Shown piece by piece: positions 12,191 to 25,300 of a stretch of DNA of 64,000 nucleotides. Each line of letters starts with the position of its first letter. Position 1 is the first letter of the stretch. The translations under genes and the position numbers were made by a program. Source of the DNA: Struthidea cinerea (lineage: Eukaryota > Chordata > Aves > Passeriformes > Corcoracidae); contig VZTI01003650.1 of assembly GCA_013397865.1 (NCBI GenBank), positions 248,001-312,000 of the forward strand, given 5' to 3'. The notes beneath the pieces were generated by a model that was not told where the DNA came from, searched no databases, and saw nothing but the letters and a program-made list of their open reading frames with translations.

Positions 12191-15100
12191 TGACTGCGCT
12201 GTGCGGTGCGGACACTTGTCATACTCTGAACTCATTTCCTTGTTGGAGATACAGGAATCCTGGGAAGCTCTAGGAGACCCATGTGTTTCTCCCTATGGAC
12301 AGGGATTTTGCCCCATGGACACGATGGGCCATGCTCCCCAAAACTTTGTACTTGCTGTGTGTCCCTGATGCCCCACATCCCATGTGCAGGATGTGCACAC
12401 CCATGGCAGCAGCATGCCTGAGGGTCTCATTGGCTCACTGCAGCCTCTGGTGGGCTCAGTAATGGTTACTTAGAAATCCTTGGCAAACGGTCTAGTTCCT
12501 CCTTTTCCAATCAGACTACATTTCTGGATGGAAGAATGTACTATTTGAGCGGGTAAGGCTCACAAGGGAATGTAAAACCAAGTTAGTTTTTCCTTGCCCT
12601 CCCCTTTGTTTCACCCTTAGGTGAAACAAATTGATGGGTATAATTCCCGAAGACACGGTGCACCAATTAAATGCACATCCCAGAGAGAGCTGGAAATGAA
12701 GATTTCCTTGTAGACATTATAAATCCTTTCCAAAGGCTTTTTCCTTTTTGCTGATTAGTACAATCAGCAAGCAAATCTCAAATGAATGAATAACAATCAA
12801 ATATGCCAAAGTTGTGAGTGGCTAATTGGTACTTGTTGCCTTTCTTCCAGTTTGCATTATCATTCCTGATAGTGGCGTTACATGTCATCTGTTCTCAGAG
12901 GGGCTGTAAGTCTTCCCAGAGAATCACATATTTAATTACAAGTTTTTGTTTCTCCTCTCATGAGAATACCAACATGTTGTTCCATGAGGTTTGAAAAGAA
13001 CATTGTCTATTTACTGTATCTGTTTCAGTCCCTGCTTCTTCTGCAGTTTTGTCTCCTAAATATGTGTCCTTTAGATTCCAACACACAAGGAACGGAGTGG
13101 TTTGCCAGTCCTTGATACTGCTCTCTCTGCATATTCTGTTTTCAGAGTCCTAGAAGAACATAAGCAGAACCCATTTCCAAGAATTTATGAAGCAGCTCTG
13201 ATAAACTAAGGCTGTTACTCAGAAAAAAGTTGGTGTCTCTTAGTGAGTTGCATGAATGTTTTTTGCATGCAATACTTACAGGGAAGGGGATAAATGGAAA
13301 TTATTTACGATAATTAGAATAATCTAATGTGACTGTATCAGAAATATTTGTGGTTTATGATGCTTTAAAAAATTGTTATTATGAGATAATGAAGATGCAG
13401 TATTTTTGTCTATTCTCTGCCCAATTAATAATTCCAAATATTGGAACTTCTCTTTTTTTTTTTTTTTTTAAGAAAGTAATAGCAATGTAAAAGCAGATCA
13501 GCTGATAGGTGACCCAGAAGTTTTACATTTCATGACATAGTGCCATTGTAGTCTACACAACACAATAGTAAGTGTGAAAGACGTAAGTATTTATGGGAAA
13601 ATGAAGTCTCTAGGAGCTGGACACCATAATGCTTTTCCTGCCTGCTGTGATACAGCAGACTGCCATACCTGTATGTGTCCCAACTGAGGGGAAAAGGTCA
13701 AGGGCTGCAAGAAGGACTTGAATAAGGCCATGGAGGGTTTTAATTAGAGGATTTTAACAAGCTTCCCAACTAGATGAGAATTACAGCTGTGGCTGAGCTC
13801 CTGTGGCAGTATAGAGCAGCAGCAGCAGCAATCCTCATATGCTTCGTGAAGCGTGGACAGCTTTTGAATGGCAGTTGTGTAATGAATTGATTTAGTAGGG
13901 GCAGGCTCAAGACCCTTTTCTGCAACTGTCAAAAGCAACCCCATCTTCAAGGAAATCAGTGTGTACTTTGCACTGCTGGGGCAGCAGACATTGTTTGCTC
14001 AGGAGAGACCTCTACTTTTATAAGCCAACATATCCAAAGACTAGCCAAGACAATGTAAATCCCCACCATGTAAAAAACTAGTAACCCAAATTGCACAGCC
14101 TGACCATTGAAATGTTATTTTAAGTCTTCCTGGTCTGTTTTAGATTTAAGCAAATTATCTGGCACAACTGCCCAATTAGTAAAGTGAAGCAAAAGAAAAA
14201 TCACGCAAGTTTGCATCTGCTGATATTTTATTTCTAGTTGTGATGGGTTTACCACTCTGTTGTAGAGATTTAGTGGCTGGCACCACTTATTAAAAGAAAG
14301 GAGGTATTTCTTTTTTCCTGCATGAAATTTTTCTTCCCTTGCATACTGTAGAATTGCAAAATGCTGAGACAAGCATGGAGTCAAGGAGTGAACCTGGCTC
14401 ATGTCATGGTCTTACACTGTATTAATCTAAGAATGCTCTGATGCATTACTGTACACACACAAGTACAAACACACACATATGATCTTAATGACAACACCAG
14501 TACCAGATGTGGTAGACAGGTAATAAGAATGTGAAAGGTATTATGTTATACTGGTTGTAAGTCTTCCCTTTGACCTTCCTGGAAGAGTTTAAATAGCTCC
14601 TACGTGTTAAACCCTATGTGCGTGAGGAGAGGCGTGACTTTAGATCTCAGGGCTTTAAGAGTGCCTGTTTGAGTGGTTCTGTGCTGGGTGAGGCCGAGAT
14701 TGAAAGAGCTTTGCAGGTGTATTTGTATCCTTTGCCTATGAATTTTGGGGAAAAAAGCAAGCTAAATTGATTCCTTGGGCCATCAGCTGAGCCATACCGA
14801 CCTTCTATAAAAGAATCTGTGAGGAAAAAACCCAAATACTTTTTGCCCTTCTCCTAAAAAAAAAAAAAATCAGGAGGAAATAATTTAGCTTTGAGGATCT
14901 CATCCCAGATGAAACTGCCAGGCTGAGAAGCTACAGGGCAGAGGAAAATTACAAGCCTTTCTCCAGAGAAGAGGTATCTGGTGGTGATGACTGACTAGGT
15001 ATTACTGAAGGAAAAAGCCCATGGAGGAAAAAAGCAGTGAAATCTACTGAGTTCTCCCAGTAGGGAACAGTCTGTATCAGGAAGAAGCAGCGAGATACGC

Positions 15101-18100
15101 TGTCTGTGATGCAGAATTCATTATCCCTACAAGGTTCATTTCTCTATAAAAACACGTTACTCTACAATAACTGTGTTTTCTGTCGCTGATTCCTGGTCTG
15201 TAGCTCCATACAGAACAGACCTGTTAAACTACAAGACAGGGAGAAGGGATCATTTTTGCTCAGGGAAGGACAGTCCTGTGTCCCTGGAGAGGCAAAAGGT
15301 TGCTTAATTATAGGCTCAGTGAGTGATCTCTTTGGGCCTCAGTGGTGTTTGCCCTGACTGCTACATTCATAAGGACCATAACATCACTTTTTCCTCCTCC
15401 TGGTTCTCTGTTTGATCCCTGAAATTGCCTAACCTTCTTTCCGCTGTGCACAGCTACTACTCCTATCTCCTGTCATCAACTTCTTTATAGTACATGATTT
15501 CTCTTCACTTGGAATAGAGCTCCCCAGCCAATCCTGCCTTCAGATTTGGCTGTAAAATCTTACTAAGTTCAGATTCAGACTAAAGAGTCAGTTAATTTCC
15601 CAGTCAAACCTCCTCCTTTACAAATATAAGCATCGTATTTTCTGTTCTTCAGTCACGTGATTATCAGTCTGTATTGGAAACACTCATTAACCAACCTTGC
15701 TAATGCACATGAAATGTCTCATTTTGGTTAGTGTTCTGTTCTGGGAGAGAGACAGTCCTTTGTATTATTTGGTCTTTTGAGAATTTGGTTTTGCTGCTTT
15801 TCTTAAAGTAGTAACATTGTATGTAGGTACGCGGTTCCGGAGAAGTTGTTTCACTTGTATTAGCTGGATTATTTTAAACAGAAGGAAAATTGTTTATGGG
15901 CCTGAACCCCCAATTCATATTAGTTAAATGCAACAGTGATTCAATAGGAACACAAAACATGTCTTATTTTTCCTACCCGAAGGGTCATTACTTGAAGCCA
16001 TGACAACAGATAATAATACACATTATTGTGATAAGAAGAATAACTTGTCACACAATTTTAATCCAGCTCCAAGTGCAGCGCAAATTTCAGAAGCCAGCCT
16101 GTTGAACAGACAGAGCCTTCTAAATCTGTATGTACTTACTGTTGGCACAGAGTGCCCAGTTAACAAAGAAAGCACCTACCTCATTACAAACAATTATATG
16201 TCTGAGATATTACATCATTTAACATTCCTCTGTCTCTTTCCCTTCTTTGTCTTCTTGGAGGGAAAATGGAAGAGAAGAAGAATGTTATGCCTCTTGCTAA
16301 TGAAAAGCACGAAACATTTTTTCAAAATCCATCTTTGTTCTAAGATCGGTGTTCAGGACATTTAATCCTTGAAACAGTAAATTTTCTCAGTATTGCTCTC
16401 ACCACATGTTCCACAGCAGCCTTTGATTTTGAATTTGAATAAATTTTGTGCATGTTTTATGAGAATATTTTGAGTTTTAAGTAGGTTGACCATAAATGGA
16501 GACAACTCTCCTGAAGAGCTTGGTTTGATTAGTCATTTGGTCTAACAGTCCCATTGAGCCTGAGGTTCAGCAGGAGAGTTGAGGGGTATTCAGCACACAA
16601 GAACTGGAGAGAAGGGCTGGTATCTACTGTGTCAGCAGCTCATTTACCCTGGGTCCTACCAGGAGAAAATTCAAACCCTGCTAATACACACAATTTCCTT
16701 CAAGCTGTGTGTTTGCTTGAAGCAGGGGAAGGTGAGTGAGGTTAACACTTGGGCAGTATCACTTAAGTCTGAGATGTTTGTGTCACATCTGTCCTCTGTA
16801 CCTGCGTCAGCTGGAAAGTGCCTGACCTGCAGTTGCAGTGCAGTCTGTGGGACAATTGCTGCTTGGCTTCAAGGCAGGGCTCATTGATCTCATCCGGCAT
16901 TTTTGTAAGACAGTCAGAATGCCATATTTGGTATTTCTGGGGGTTTTTTCATATTTTTATTTTGTGTTATGGAAATGCTTTATGCTCTCTGAAAACACAC
17001 TGGATTTGATTAATTACATTAAACAAACTTGAGAGCAGTTTAACCTGGCTTTCCAACAGAGGGCTTACCTTACATGTGCTCCTGGCTACCAGCGCTGCTA
17101 TTGAGAGGCCACCCTTCACACTGCTCTGTGCACAGTATCAAGTAAGAGTTAATTTGGTGTGCAAGGACCAACTGTCTTATTTATAGTCAACTCACATCCT
17201 TCATTCACCCAAACCATCCTATTGGACTTGCCCATTGAACTCTAGCTAAAAGTGCCTTTGACTTACCTACTAGGCCCTATCAGCTGCACCCTGTTAGATT
17301 TAATAAGTAATTGATCAATTATCCTGGTCAGATTTATCATTCATCTTCTGATTAAATTAAGGAGTAGAGATTTTCACAAATTAATCATCCCAGTGGTTTC
17401 TATTTTATTTGTATTCTATGGCTCTAGATTAAACTTGCCAGCACTGCTTACGTGTTCTGAAGGTGTTCTCTTCCATATGGCTTCCGTTTCCTGAGATGAG
17501 AAAGTGAAGGAGGCTTTCATGCACGTGCGGCAGCAGAAAATAAGAGTCTGTTGTAATGTTCAAAGGTCAGATGTTCAGCAACTCACCCAGGTACCCACTT
17601 GAGGCAGCAGTGCAGAAGCTGCAGAGCTTAGCCCACATTTTGTCAGTTGTTTCCTTCTTTCTAAGGAAGGAAACTTCTCTACAAAAGCTTCTGGATTCAT
17701 TTTAACCATGCTTAACATTGCTATGATGAGGGGTGTACTTCCTCATTCTCTTGTATTTTCAACTAGGTCTTAATTATGGTAATTTCATGTTTTACTTCCA
17801 TATGGAAGAACTGCAGCCAAGAGCTTCAAATGAAGCCAGGATCTATCCCTGCATTAATATTGTTGCATAGACTGAATTACAACCAGAATGCTTTTTCTAA
17901 GAAGCAGATAATGCTGCCTCTGGGCAAAATGTATGAGTAAAATGCTTCAGTCAGGTAACAGAAAAAAAAACAGATTTTAGTAACAACAATAGTAATAATA
18001 ATAATAATAAGGAGGAGGAGACGGAGGATATGCTAGGTTGCACCAACTAGAAAAAATCAATACAAGAGTTAAAAAGGAAAATCTTGCATAGAAACCCTTG

Positions 18101-20829
18101 TTTAAAAGTAAGTTCCTGAGTCATGCCATCAGTTTGGGATTTGGGCTACTAATGGGAAGAGTTTGGCTATTTATGGTACTACAAAATTAATGTTTGAAAG
18201 CTGGCTTTTACAGATTACTGGGTTTCTGCAAAGTTCTGTCGTGGAACTTGAAATTCACTCAGAGCCAAAACAGTTTTCCTTTTGTTTTCATCACTTGTCC
18301 TTGCTTATGACAAGGGTCAGCATTTTTAAGTACAATGATTTCGAACTGTTTGAAGTAAGTTATTGCCTTGTTCCAGTGCGTTAATCAGGACCTTGTAATT
18401 AAAAGTAACCTCCCAACAGTGAACCAAGGGCTCTGTGGCTCCTTGGCACCCTGCATGGTTTGTTGCTGTGTTGTTAAAACATTTCTATGTTGCTGATGGA
18501 ACAGCTTAGCTATCCAGGAAGAAAGTAGCCAAGTTTGCTGAATACCTCACTGTCACACACTTGTGTAACACGCTGGAGAAAAGGTTAACGTGGAATTTAT
18601 ACTTCCTGGTGCACTGGGTGCTGAGAGAGGACGAGTGAATTTCAGGGAACTGGTGGCATTCTTCAGCAGGGTTTTGACTTTTCAGCTTGTAAGAAAGCTG
18701 AGTTAAATAGGTTACTTAAAACCTGAATGGCAGCATAAAATATAAGAAGCATGTAGGGAAGCTAGAAAACAAAAGATTGAGAACATCATGCTTTTAAGGG
18801 ATTAATTATTTATTTATGATTTATGTATTACAGTCATTGAGATTGTTAAAAACCAGGAATCCCCTCCTAATGGTACAAGAAGCAAGTATGACCACCATTT
18901 AAATATTTGGGCAATAGTCCAGAAACCCAGCTTGCACATCGGCCTATATGGTGTCTTGCCAACTGTGCTCCCTTTTCTCACTTTCTCCTGGAAACCCATC
19001 CTTCCTATTTGTTACTTCACCTCTTTCAACACCCATATTTGGGAGGCTGGAGGTATCCAGATCTCAGCACTCTCCGGCATGACTAGGCTTTGAAATAGAC
19101 ACAGCATCATCTATGCAAGAGATTAAAATCAAACCAAAAGGAATATATTTCACTTGGGGTACCAATTAATTATGGGAGATAATTATGGGAAATTCAGTGA
19201 GATATGAGGATATAGAATCCAAATAATTAATACAAACAGAAAGGAAGCAGAAAATTTTGTGGAAAACTACCCCAAGAGGACTAGAAAACAGTGTATTCTG
19301 AACGTAGCTTGTGATTTAGGAAGACTCTAAACTCTAGATTGCCAGAAGATGGAAAAGTAAAATAAAGGGAAAATTTTTCTGTATTCATTTTGTTTCTTGT
19401 TCCTCCTTAAGCCACTTGGAGACAAGAGAGTTAATTAAATGGGTTTTGGTCCAATTTAATGCAGCAGGTCCTTCCTAATAACTTTCTCTTGAGAATGAGA
19501 TTCAGAAACAGGACTAAAAATTTTGTCCTGGATATTTCACTATTTATTTCTAGTGTACCTTTCTCTTTTAATTTTAAATATTGACATCTTACCTGCTATG
19601 TTTCACAATAGATATATTTATTGTATTTTATTCTCTCAGCTGCATTTTAACTTCAGTGTAAGAAACTGTCTTATTTACCAGTGGGATACTCTGAAGAGAT
19701 AATGTACCTGTTGAAGATTTTACAGTCTTCCCTATGAAACAGGCTCTCATGACTGAAGAATACACATTAGCAGGTTTTGCTTTTATGGATGTAATCTGCT
19801 GTGTGTTTTCTGCATGAAGGCATGAAAAAGAGAATGAGAAAGAGAGAAAATTGTAGGAACTTTTTCATCCTGTTGCAAAGAAATCAAACTTTCAGGGTGG
19901 AGGACAGTGATGTTTATTGTGCAGTGACATCAGCAGCATCAAAACAGTGTCACTCCCAAGTCCTACAAAGAATACTCCTGTGCTGAGAACTCAATTAGTA
20001 CATCATTTTACCTTGGCAGCAGCAAGGTACTCAGCTCTTGGGCTGAGGAATTAATCTTCTCAGAGGCTTTAAAATATTGTTAAAAATAAACCAGCATCAC
20101 TTAAAACATCTTGATGGTTGTTAATCTGCTCCCCTCTGCATCTAGTGTCCAGGCCTAATTGCCTTGTATGACCTGGTGATGAATTGGTCTTATGAATAGT
20201 GCTGTGCCTGGATTACTTTGCAGTTGCTAACCTAAATATTTGCAGGGGGGATTGCCCTTCTTTCAGGGCCTGCTTTGTATTGTGTGGGGCTGTTAAGACT
20301 GAGAAGCCTTAATGTAATTGATACAGCAACATGCAGATATGCCAACTTCTGTCTTCTTTTCTTTTCTTTTTTCAATTTATTTTGTTGCTGTTTTTCTGTG
20401 TTCTGACTGTATTAGAAGATTTGGCATGAACTGTTGGTAGGTGAACTGTGTATTCCATGTTTCCACATTTTTCAACCGAACTTTGAGAAAACAAAATGTA
20501 GTGGAAGAAAGGACCTGAAAGTCAACTGTTGTACTTGTGGGGCATATACAGCATGGGAAAGATGTGTTGTTTTATTAATAGGTCCAAACTCAGGTCACCA
20601 GAATGAAAATATTACTGCTAGTAGTGTGTTTAGAGTCCAAGCCTTCTTAAGACTTCTTTGCTTTGGTTGAGACTGCTGTCAGTGGTTGTAAAATGCAATA
20701 GTAGTTTCCAGAGAGGGAATGGTCCTCTGAAAATGTAACAGATTTCCAACTAGGAGCAACCAAAGGCAGAAACTCTGCAGCCACATGAATATTACCAGAT
20801 GCTAAACCATCTCATGATGGAAATCCTGG
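12191..20829. other. Non-coding region
   Basis: AT-rich sequence with no recognisable gene, exon chain or RNA gene. It holds a run of T at 13453-13469 and a TAA/GGA microsatellite at 17993-18019. The longest open frames, of about 60 to 120 codons, match nothing I know. Confidence 0.65.
17993..18019. repeat. (TAA)6 followed by (GGA)3 microsatellite
   Basis: Six perfect TAA units run directly into three GGA units. This is a short compound microsatellite. Confidence 0.85.
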
Positions 20830-22316
20830 TTGTCATGGGCAACTTAAACCACTCCCATATCTGCTAGAGAGACAGCACTGCAGGGCACAGGCAATCCAGG
20901 AGGTTTCTGGAGTGCATTGAGGATAATTCCTAAGCCTGGTGACTGAGGAGCCAATGAGAAACAGCACTCTGCTGGACCTCCCTGAGCTTACAAACATGAG
21001 ACATCTGGCTGGGCATGTGAAGGCTGGGAGCAGCCTTGGCTGCAGTGACCCATAGCGATGGAGTACAAGATTCTTAGAGGAGGAAACAGGGCAAATAGCA
21101 GGATCACAGCCCAGCAGGCTTTGGCCTCTTCAGGAACATCCTTGGAAGATTTCTGTGCTATAACATCTTGAAGCAAAGATAGGTAGTTGTCTTTCAAGGA
21201 TCACCTCCTGAATACTCCAGTCCAACAAGCAGGAAAACAAGCAAAGATGGCAGGAGGCCTGCATGGATGAACAAGGAGCTCCTGATAACTTAAACACCAA
21301 ATGGAAGAATACAAGAGTGTAGTGGATTTACATGGCAGAGTTTTGCCTCTGTGAATAGGAATGAGGAGCCGGGAGAGTATAGGCTAATCAGCCTCAGCTC
21401 AGTCCCCAGGAAGGAGGTGGATCAAATCTTCCTGGAAGCCTTTTCCAAACATGAAGGACAAGAAAGTGATTTGGAGTAGTCAACATGGATTTGCAAAGGG
21501 GAAATCATGCCTGGTCAGGCTGATAGCCTTCCACAACAAAACTACCTGCTCCAAGGACAAGGGGAGAGCAGTGGGTCTTAGCAAAACTTTTGACAGTATT
21601 TCTGATAATATGCTTCCAGTCAAACTGATGAAGCTTGGACTAGGCAAGTGGATAGTTAGGGGATGTAAAACTAGATGAACCGCTGGGTTCTAAGACATGT
21701 GATCAATGACATGAAGTCCATCTGGAAGCCAGGCACTAGGGCTGTACCTCAGACACCAGTGCTGTGGCCAGTACTGGTTAACATCTCCATTCTTGATGGG
21801 ACAGTGCACCCTCAGCACACCTGCAGGGGATACAAAACTAGGAGTAGTACCTGTTACACCAACCAGAGCATCTGACATATGATGAGAGACAGCTGGGAGC
21901 ATTCATCATGGAGAAGAGGATGCTGAAGGGATCTTACTAATGGGCATAAATACCTGATGGGAGTGAAGCAGTAAAGAGGAAAATGAGAACAGACTCTTCT
22001 CACTGGTGTCCAGTGAAAGGGCAAGAGACAATCTGCACAAACTGGAATACAGGAAATTTCTGAAATTGCTGAAATACTGGAACAGGCTGCCCACAGATGC
22101 TGTGGAATTTCCATCCCTGTAGTCTTCAAAATATTATTTAAAACTTGACAGGACATGGCTCTGCTTGCCTGCTCTAGCGGACCCTGCTTTGAGCAGGAGA
22201 GTTAAGCCAGGTGACCTCCATAGGTGTCTTCCAACCTCCACATCCTGTGAGGGGGGCTGCACCGGATGGTATCCAGAGGCGTCTTCCAACCTCAACTCAA
22301 CCTGCTATTCTGTGAG
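20830..22316 (+). mobile_element. Decayed CR1 LINE copy with internal deletions
   Basis: The order of pieces follows CR1 ORF2 and its 3' end. First comes an endonuclease-side segment (about 20830-21300). Next is a reverse transcriptase segment (about 21370-21860) with a QHGF-x-KGKSC-like motif and an AFD-like box altered to TFD. Last is the 3' untranslated region (about 21890-22316). The frame is broken by stops and deletions. A large part between the endonuclease and reverse transcriptase pieces is missing near 21300-21370. Where the family has the catalytic FADD box, this copy reads PAGD (21820-21831), so one catalytic aspartate is lost. The 3' end appears twice, about 57 bp apart. The copy is an inactive relic, and its left boundary is approximate. 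Confidence 0.85.
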
Positions 22317-25300
22317 TAGCAGATTGACTGAAGATCAAATTGTGCCACACAGTATTATTTGTGTTTCAGTTTCTCCTAAAATTTCAAAGTACAAAGATAT
22401 ATTTAGTATTTTCTTCACTTTCTCCCCTCCCAGCACCATGATCAAAACCAGTGTTTATATGGCAACACCCTAGATGAGCACCCTGGTGAGTGACCTGAGA
22501 CCAAGAAAATTACTTGGACTTAGCCTTTTTGATAATCTTTACTTAAAGATTTCTAGAAGCAGAGGAAAGTCCCCTTAACTTTTGTGGACCTTGTGTCTGA
22601 CTCAGAAGGCTTAAAACTGTAAAAGCCCATTCTTGCATGAGAAAAGCATGGCTCTGAAGAGTTTGTTTCCTCCTTTTCAGTGAAGATCTTGAGCATAAGT
22701 CAGACATTGCAGAGTTGTAGTTCTGTCTTTATCCTCTCACACAGTTGACTTTCTTGATCCCAGTAGAGCATTCAGCTAAAATGAATTTACCTAATAATAG
22801 GGAATTCCATAATATCTGAGTTTCAGATTATTGAATGAGACATAATATGAAGCCTCATACTTCATTATAAATTATTAAATGGGTTTTGAAAATTATCTTG
22901 GATATGTAAACCTATTATTCAGGAAATCTGCTAGTACTTCCACTTTTAATAAATGAATATGATATTGCCATTAAAGATTCTCATTTTGATTATTCATAGA
23001 ATAACTAAAAGAACTGTAAGACAGAAATTAATTTCTCTTTGAAATAGTGTTCTCTTGCATTCACAATTGCAGTTATTCTTCACATCTTTCTAATTCAGAA
23101 AAAAAATGCAATTGAAAGTTGATTATAACTTCTTGGGAGGAAAAGGGGAGATTGAATCACATTCCAGCAGATCTTCTGTAATACAGCACTTTGTCTTCTA
23201 TACAGGGATATACAGGAGGGAGCTGTACAGGTCCTTCTGACTGGAGAGCACAAAGCCAGGGGCACTCTATATTTCTGTATGTGATGCCAGGCTCTCAAGA
23301 TAAATGTGGGTCTCTGGGAAAGTGCACCCCCATTGTACACCAGGCAGGAAAAGCAGGGAGGAGCATGTCCCTGGCGCATTTCTGGCAGGTGTCTATCTGG
23401 TTTTCCACACTGTTCTGCCACTGGGAGAACTCCACTCCCCATCCGCAGGGTCTGCTGCACACCCGCTTGCCTTCCTGTGCCGCTTCACAGCTCTCAAAAA
23501 CATAATTGTACCTTTGATTCCTGCCTCTTTCATCTGCTTCAGATTCACCAAGTACGGTTTTGGCATTTGGTTCTGCTGCTGACACCTGCCACTACTAGAG
23601 CTGGGTGATAAAGCTTGAGGTTCCTTGTTATTTTCACTTTCACGGATGTATATTCAGCGGGTACATTCTGGGTCATCCATTTTGTCCACACTGTCAGGTG
23701 CAGCTTGCTCAGGGTAGATTCCTGCTGATAATAACCAGCTCACAGTCCGCACAATACTTACTACAAGGCTTTGGTTGCAACTTTAGATTATTTCTGCCTT
23801 GACTACTTAATTTTACTTTCACCAGCACACTCCCAAACCTTTGCTTTCATACGGTAAATATATAGAAATGCTGCATACAAGACTCTCCAAGACAAAATTT
23901 TTAATGAAATGTTCCTGTAAATGTTCTTCCTTCTGTGTTACAGTTATTCCAAGTGTATGTTTAACTTGCTGATTTCACACACTGCTGTGCAGCCGTTCGT
24001 TATATATTAACTTAAGGTTCAATCCCACAAGGTACTGACTGTGTCTGGATCATGCTGAGTCCCTTTTCCTCCCAGAGGCGTTTAAGGGCTTACACGGGGC
24101 TCAGCAGAACTGAGCCCAGAATCCAGGCAACAACAGGCTCTTTCAAAAACCGAACAAGTTTTCTGGAACAAGGTTCATACTGTAACAAGATAATAGTTTG
24201 TGCAATGCATTTTCATACATTTAGATTAAATATTATCCAGAAGAGCAGACCTTGTAGTTACTGGCTGCTGGAAGACATAACCATTTAGGTATATATGGTG
24301 GTAATAAATTAAATTTTATAATTATGGTTTTATTAGTTTTTCCAGTTAAGTGCAAAACCATGACTGAGGCTAATATCAAAATATCAAAAGTTTCGTGTGT
24401 TGGCTGCAGTGTGGTTTGTCCCTCTGTTAATGTGCGTACAGTTTGCAGAGTCTCAGATAATCTGTGCAGTTCATCTAGCAAAGCCATTTGGGCATTATTC
24501 ACTGCTGAGCTCACACACTGTGCAACTGTCTGCTTGTGCTCTGGGACTTCAAGGGGATCCCACTGGCAGTGGCATTGGGGGGCAAATTCCCTGGCATTAC
24601 CCCAGCTTCCTGGAGCCACCTTGGGCAGAAGCCGACCTAGCCATAGAGCTGAGCCACTGGTGGCTGTGTGCACCAGTGTGTCATCACTGATGGCACTGGG
24701 CTGGAGCACTGTCCTCCACTGTCACCCAGAAATTTTGAAAGGCAGACTTTGCCAGAGTGTACTAAGCTGATCTGTTGCTTACATTTTGGGAGAAATAGTG
24801 ACCAAATGTATCTTAATGTGACCATACTATGGTGCAGCCTGTGCAAGCTACGATATTATTACGCTTTCTACAAAGTTTTTTCAGGAGAAGATGGTACTAT
24901 TGGTCTGTGTTGTAATGTATTTGGCATTGAAAAAGTGTTGTAACATACTGTTTCTAAAAAACTGTTTTCACTGTTTTGTACGCAGATGAAAACCATAATC
25001 TTCAGTTGTTTACAAGGAAAAAGACAGGACCTGAAAACTTTAAGTAATGTGGTTTAATTCCATCTACAAACAAGGAAAATTACTTCCAAAATGGCAGCTC
25101 TTGCCTTTCCTGCTAGGCAGGGAAGGAGACACTCTTTGATTTTGGTTCTGGTATCACCTGCAAACGGTGGTAATTCAGAACTACAAACTAAACCTGAATT
25201 TTGCTGTCAGACATAGTTAAGGTTGGCCAAAGCCCAAGGCACAGTTGTGCTCTAGGAACTGTTGGAGCAATCTCACTTTAATTCAAATACACCTGTGTGT

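Noticed and set aside
12200..12480. Extension of the CR1 reverse transcriptase fragment upstream
   Set aside because: Beyond about 12190 I could not recognise CR1 protein motifs in any frame, so the element was ended there.
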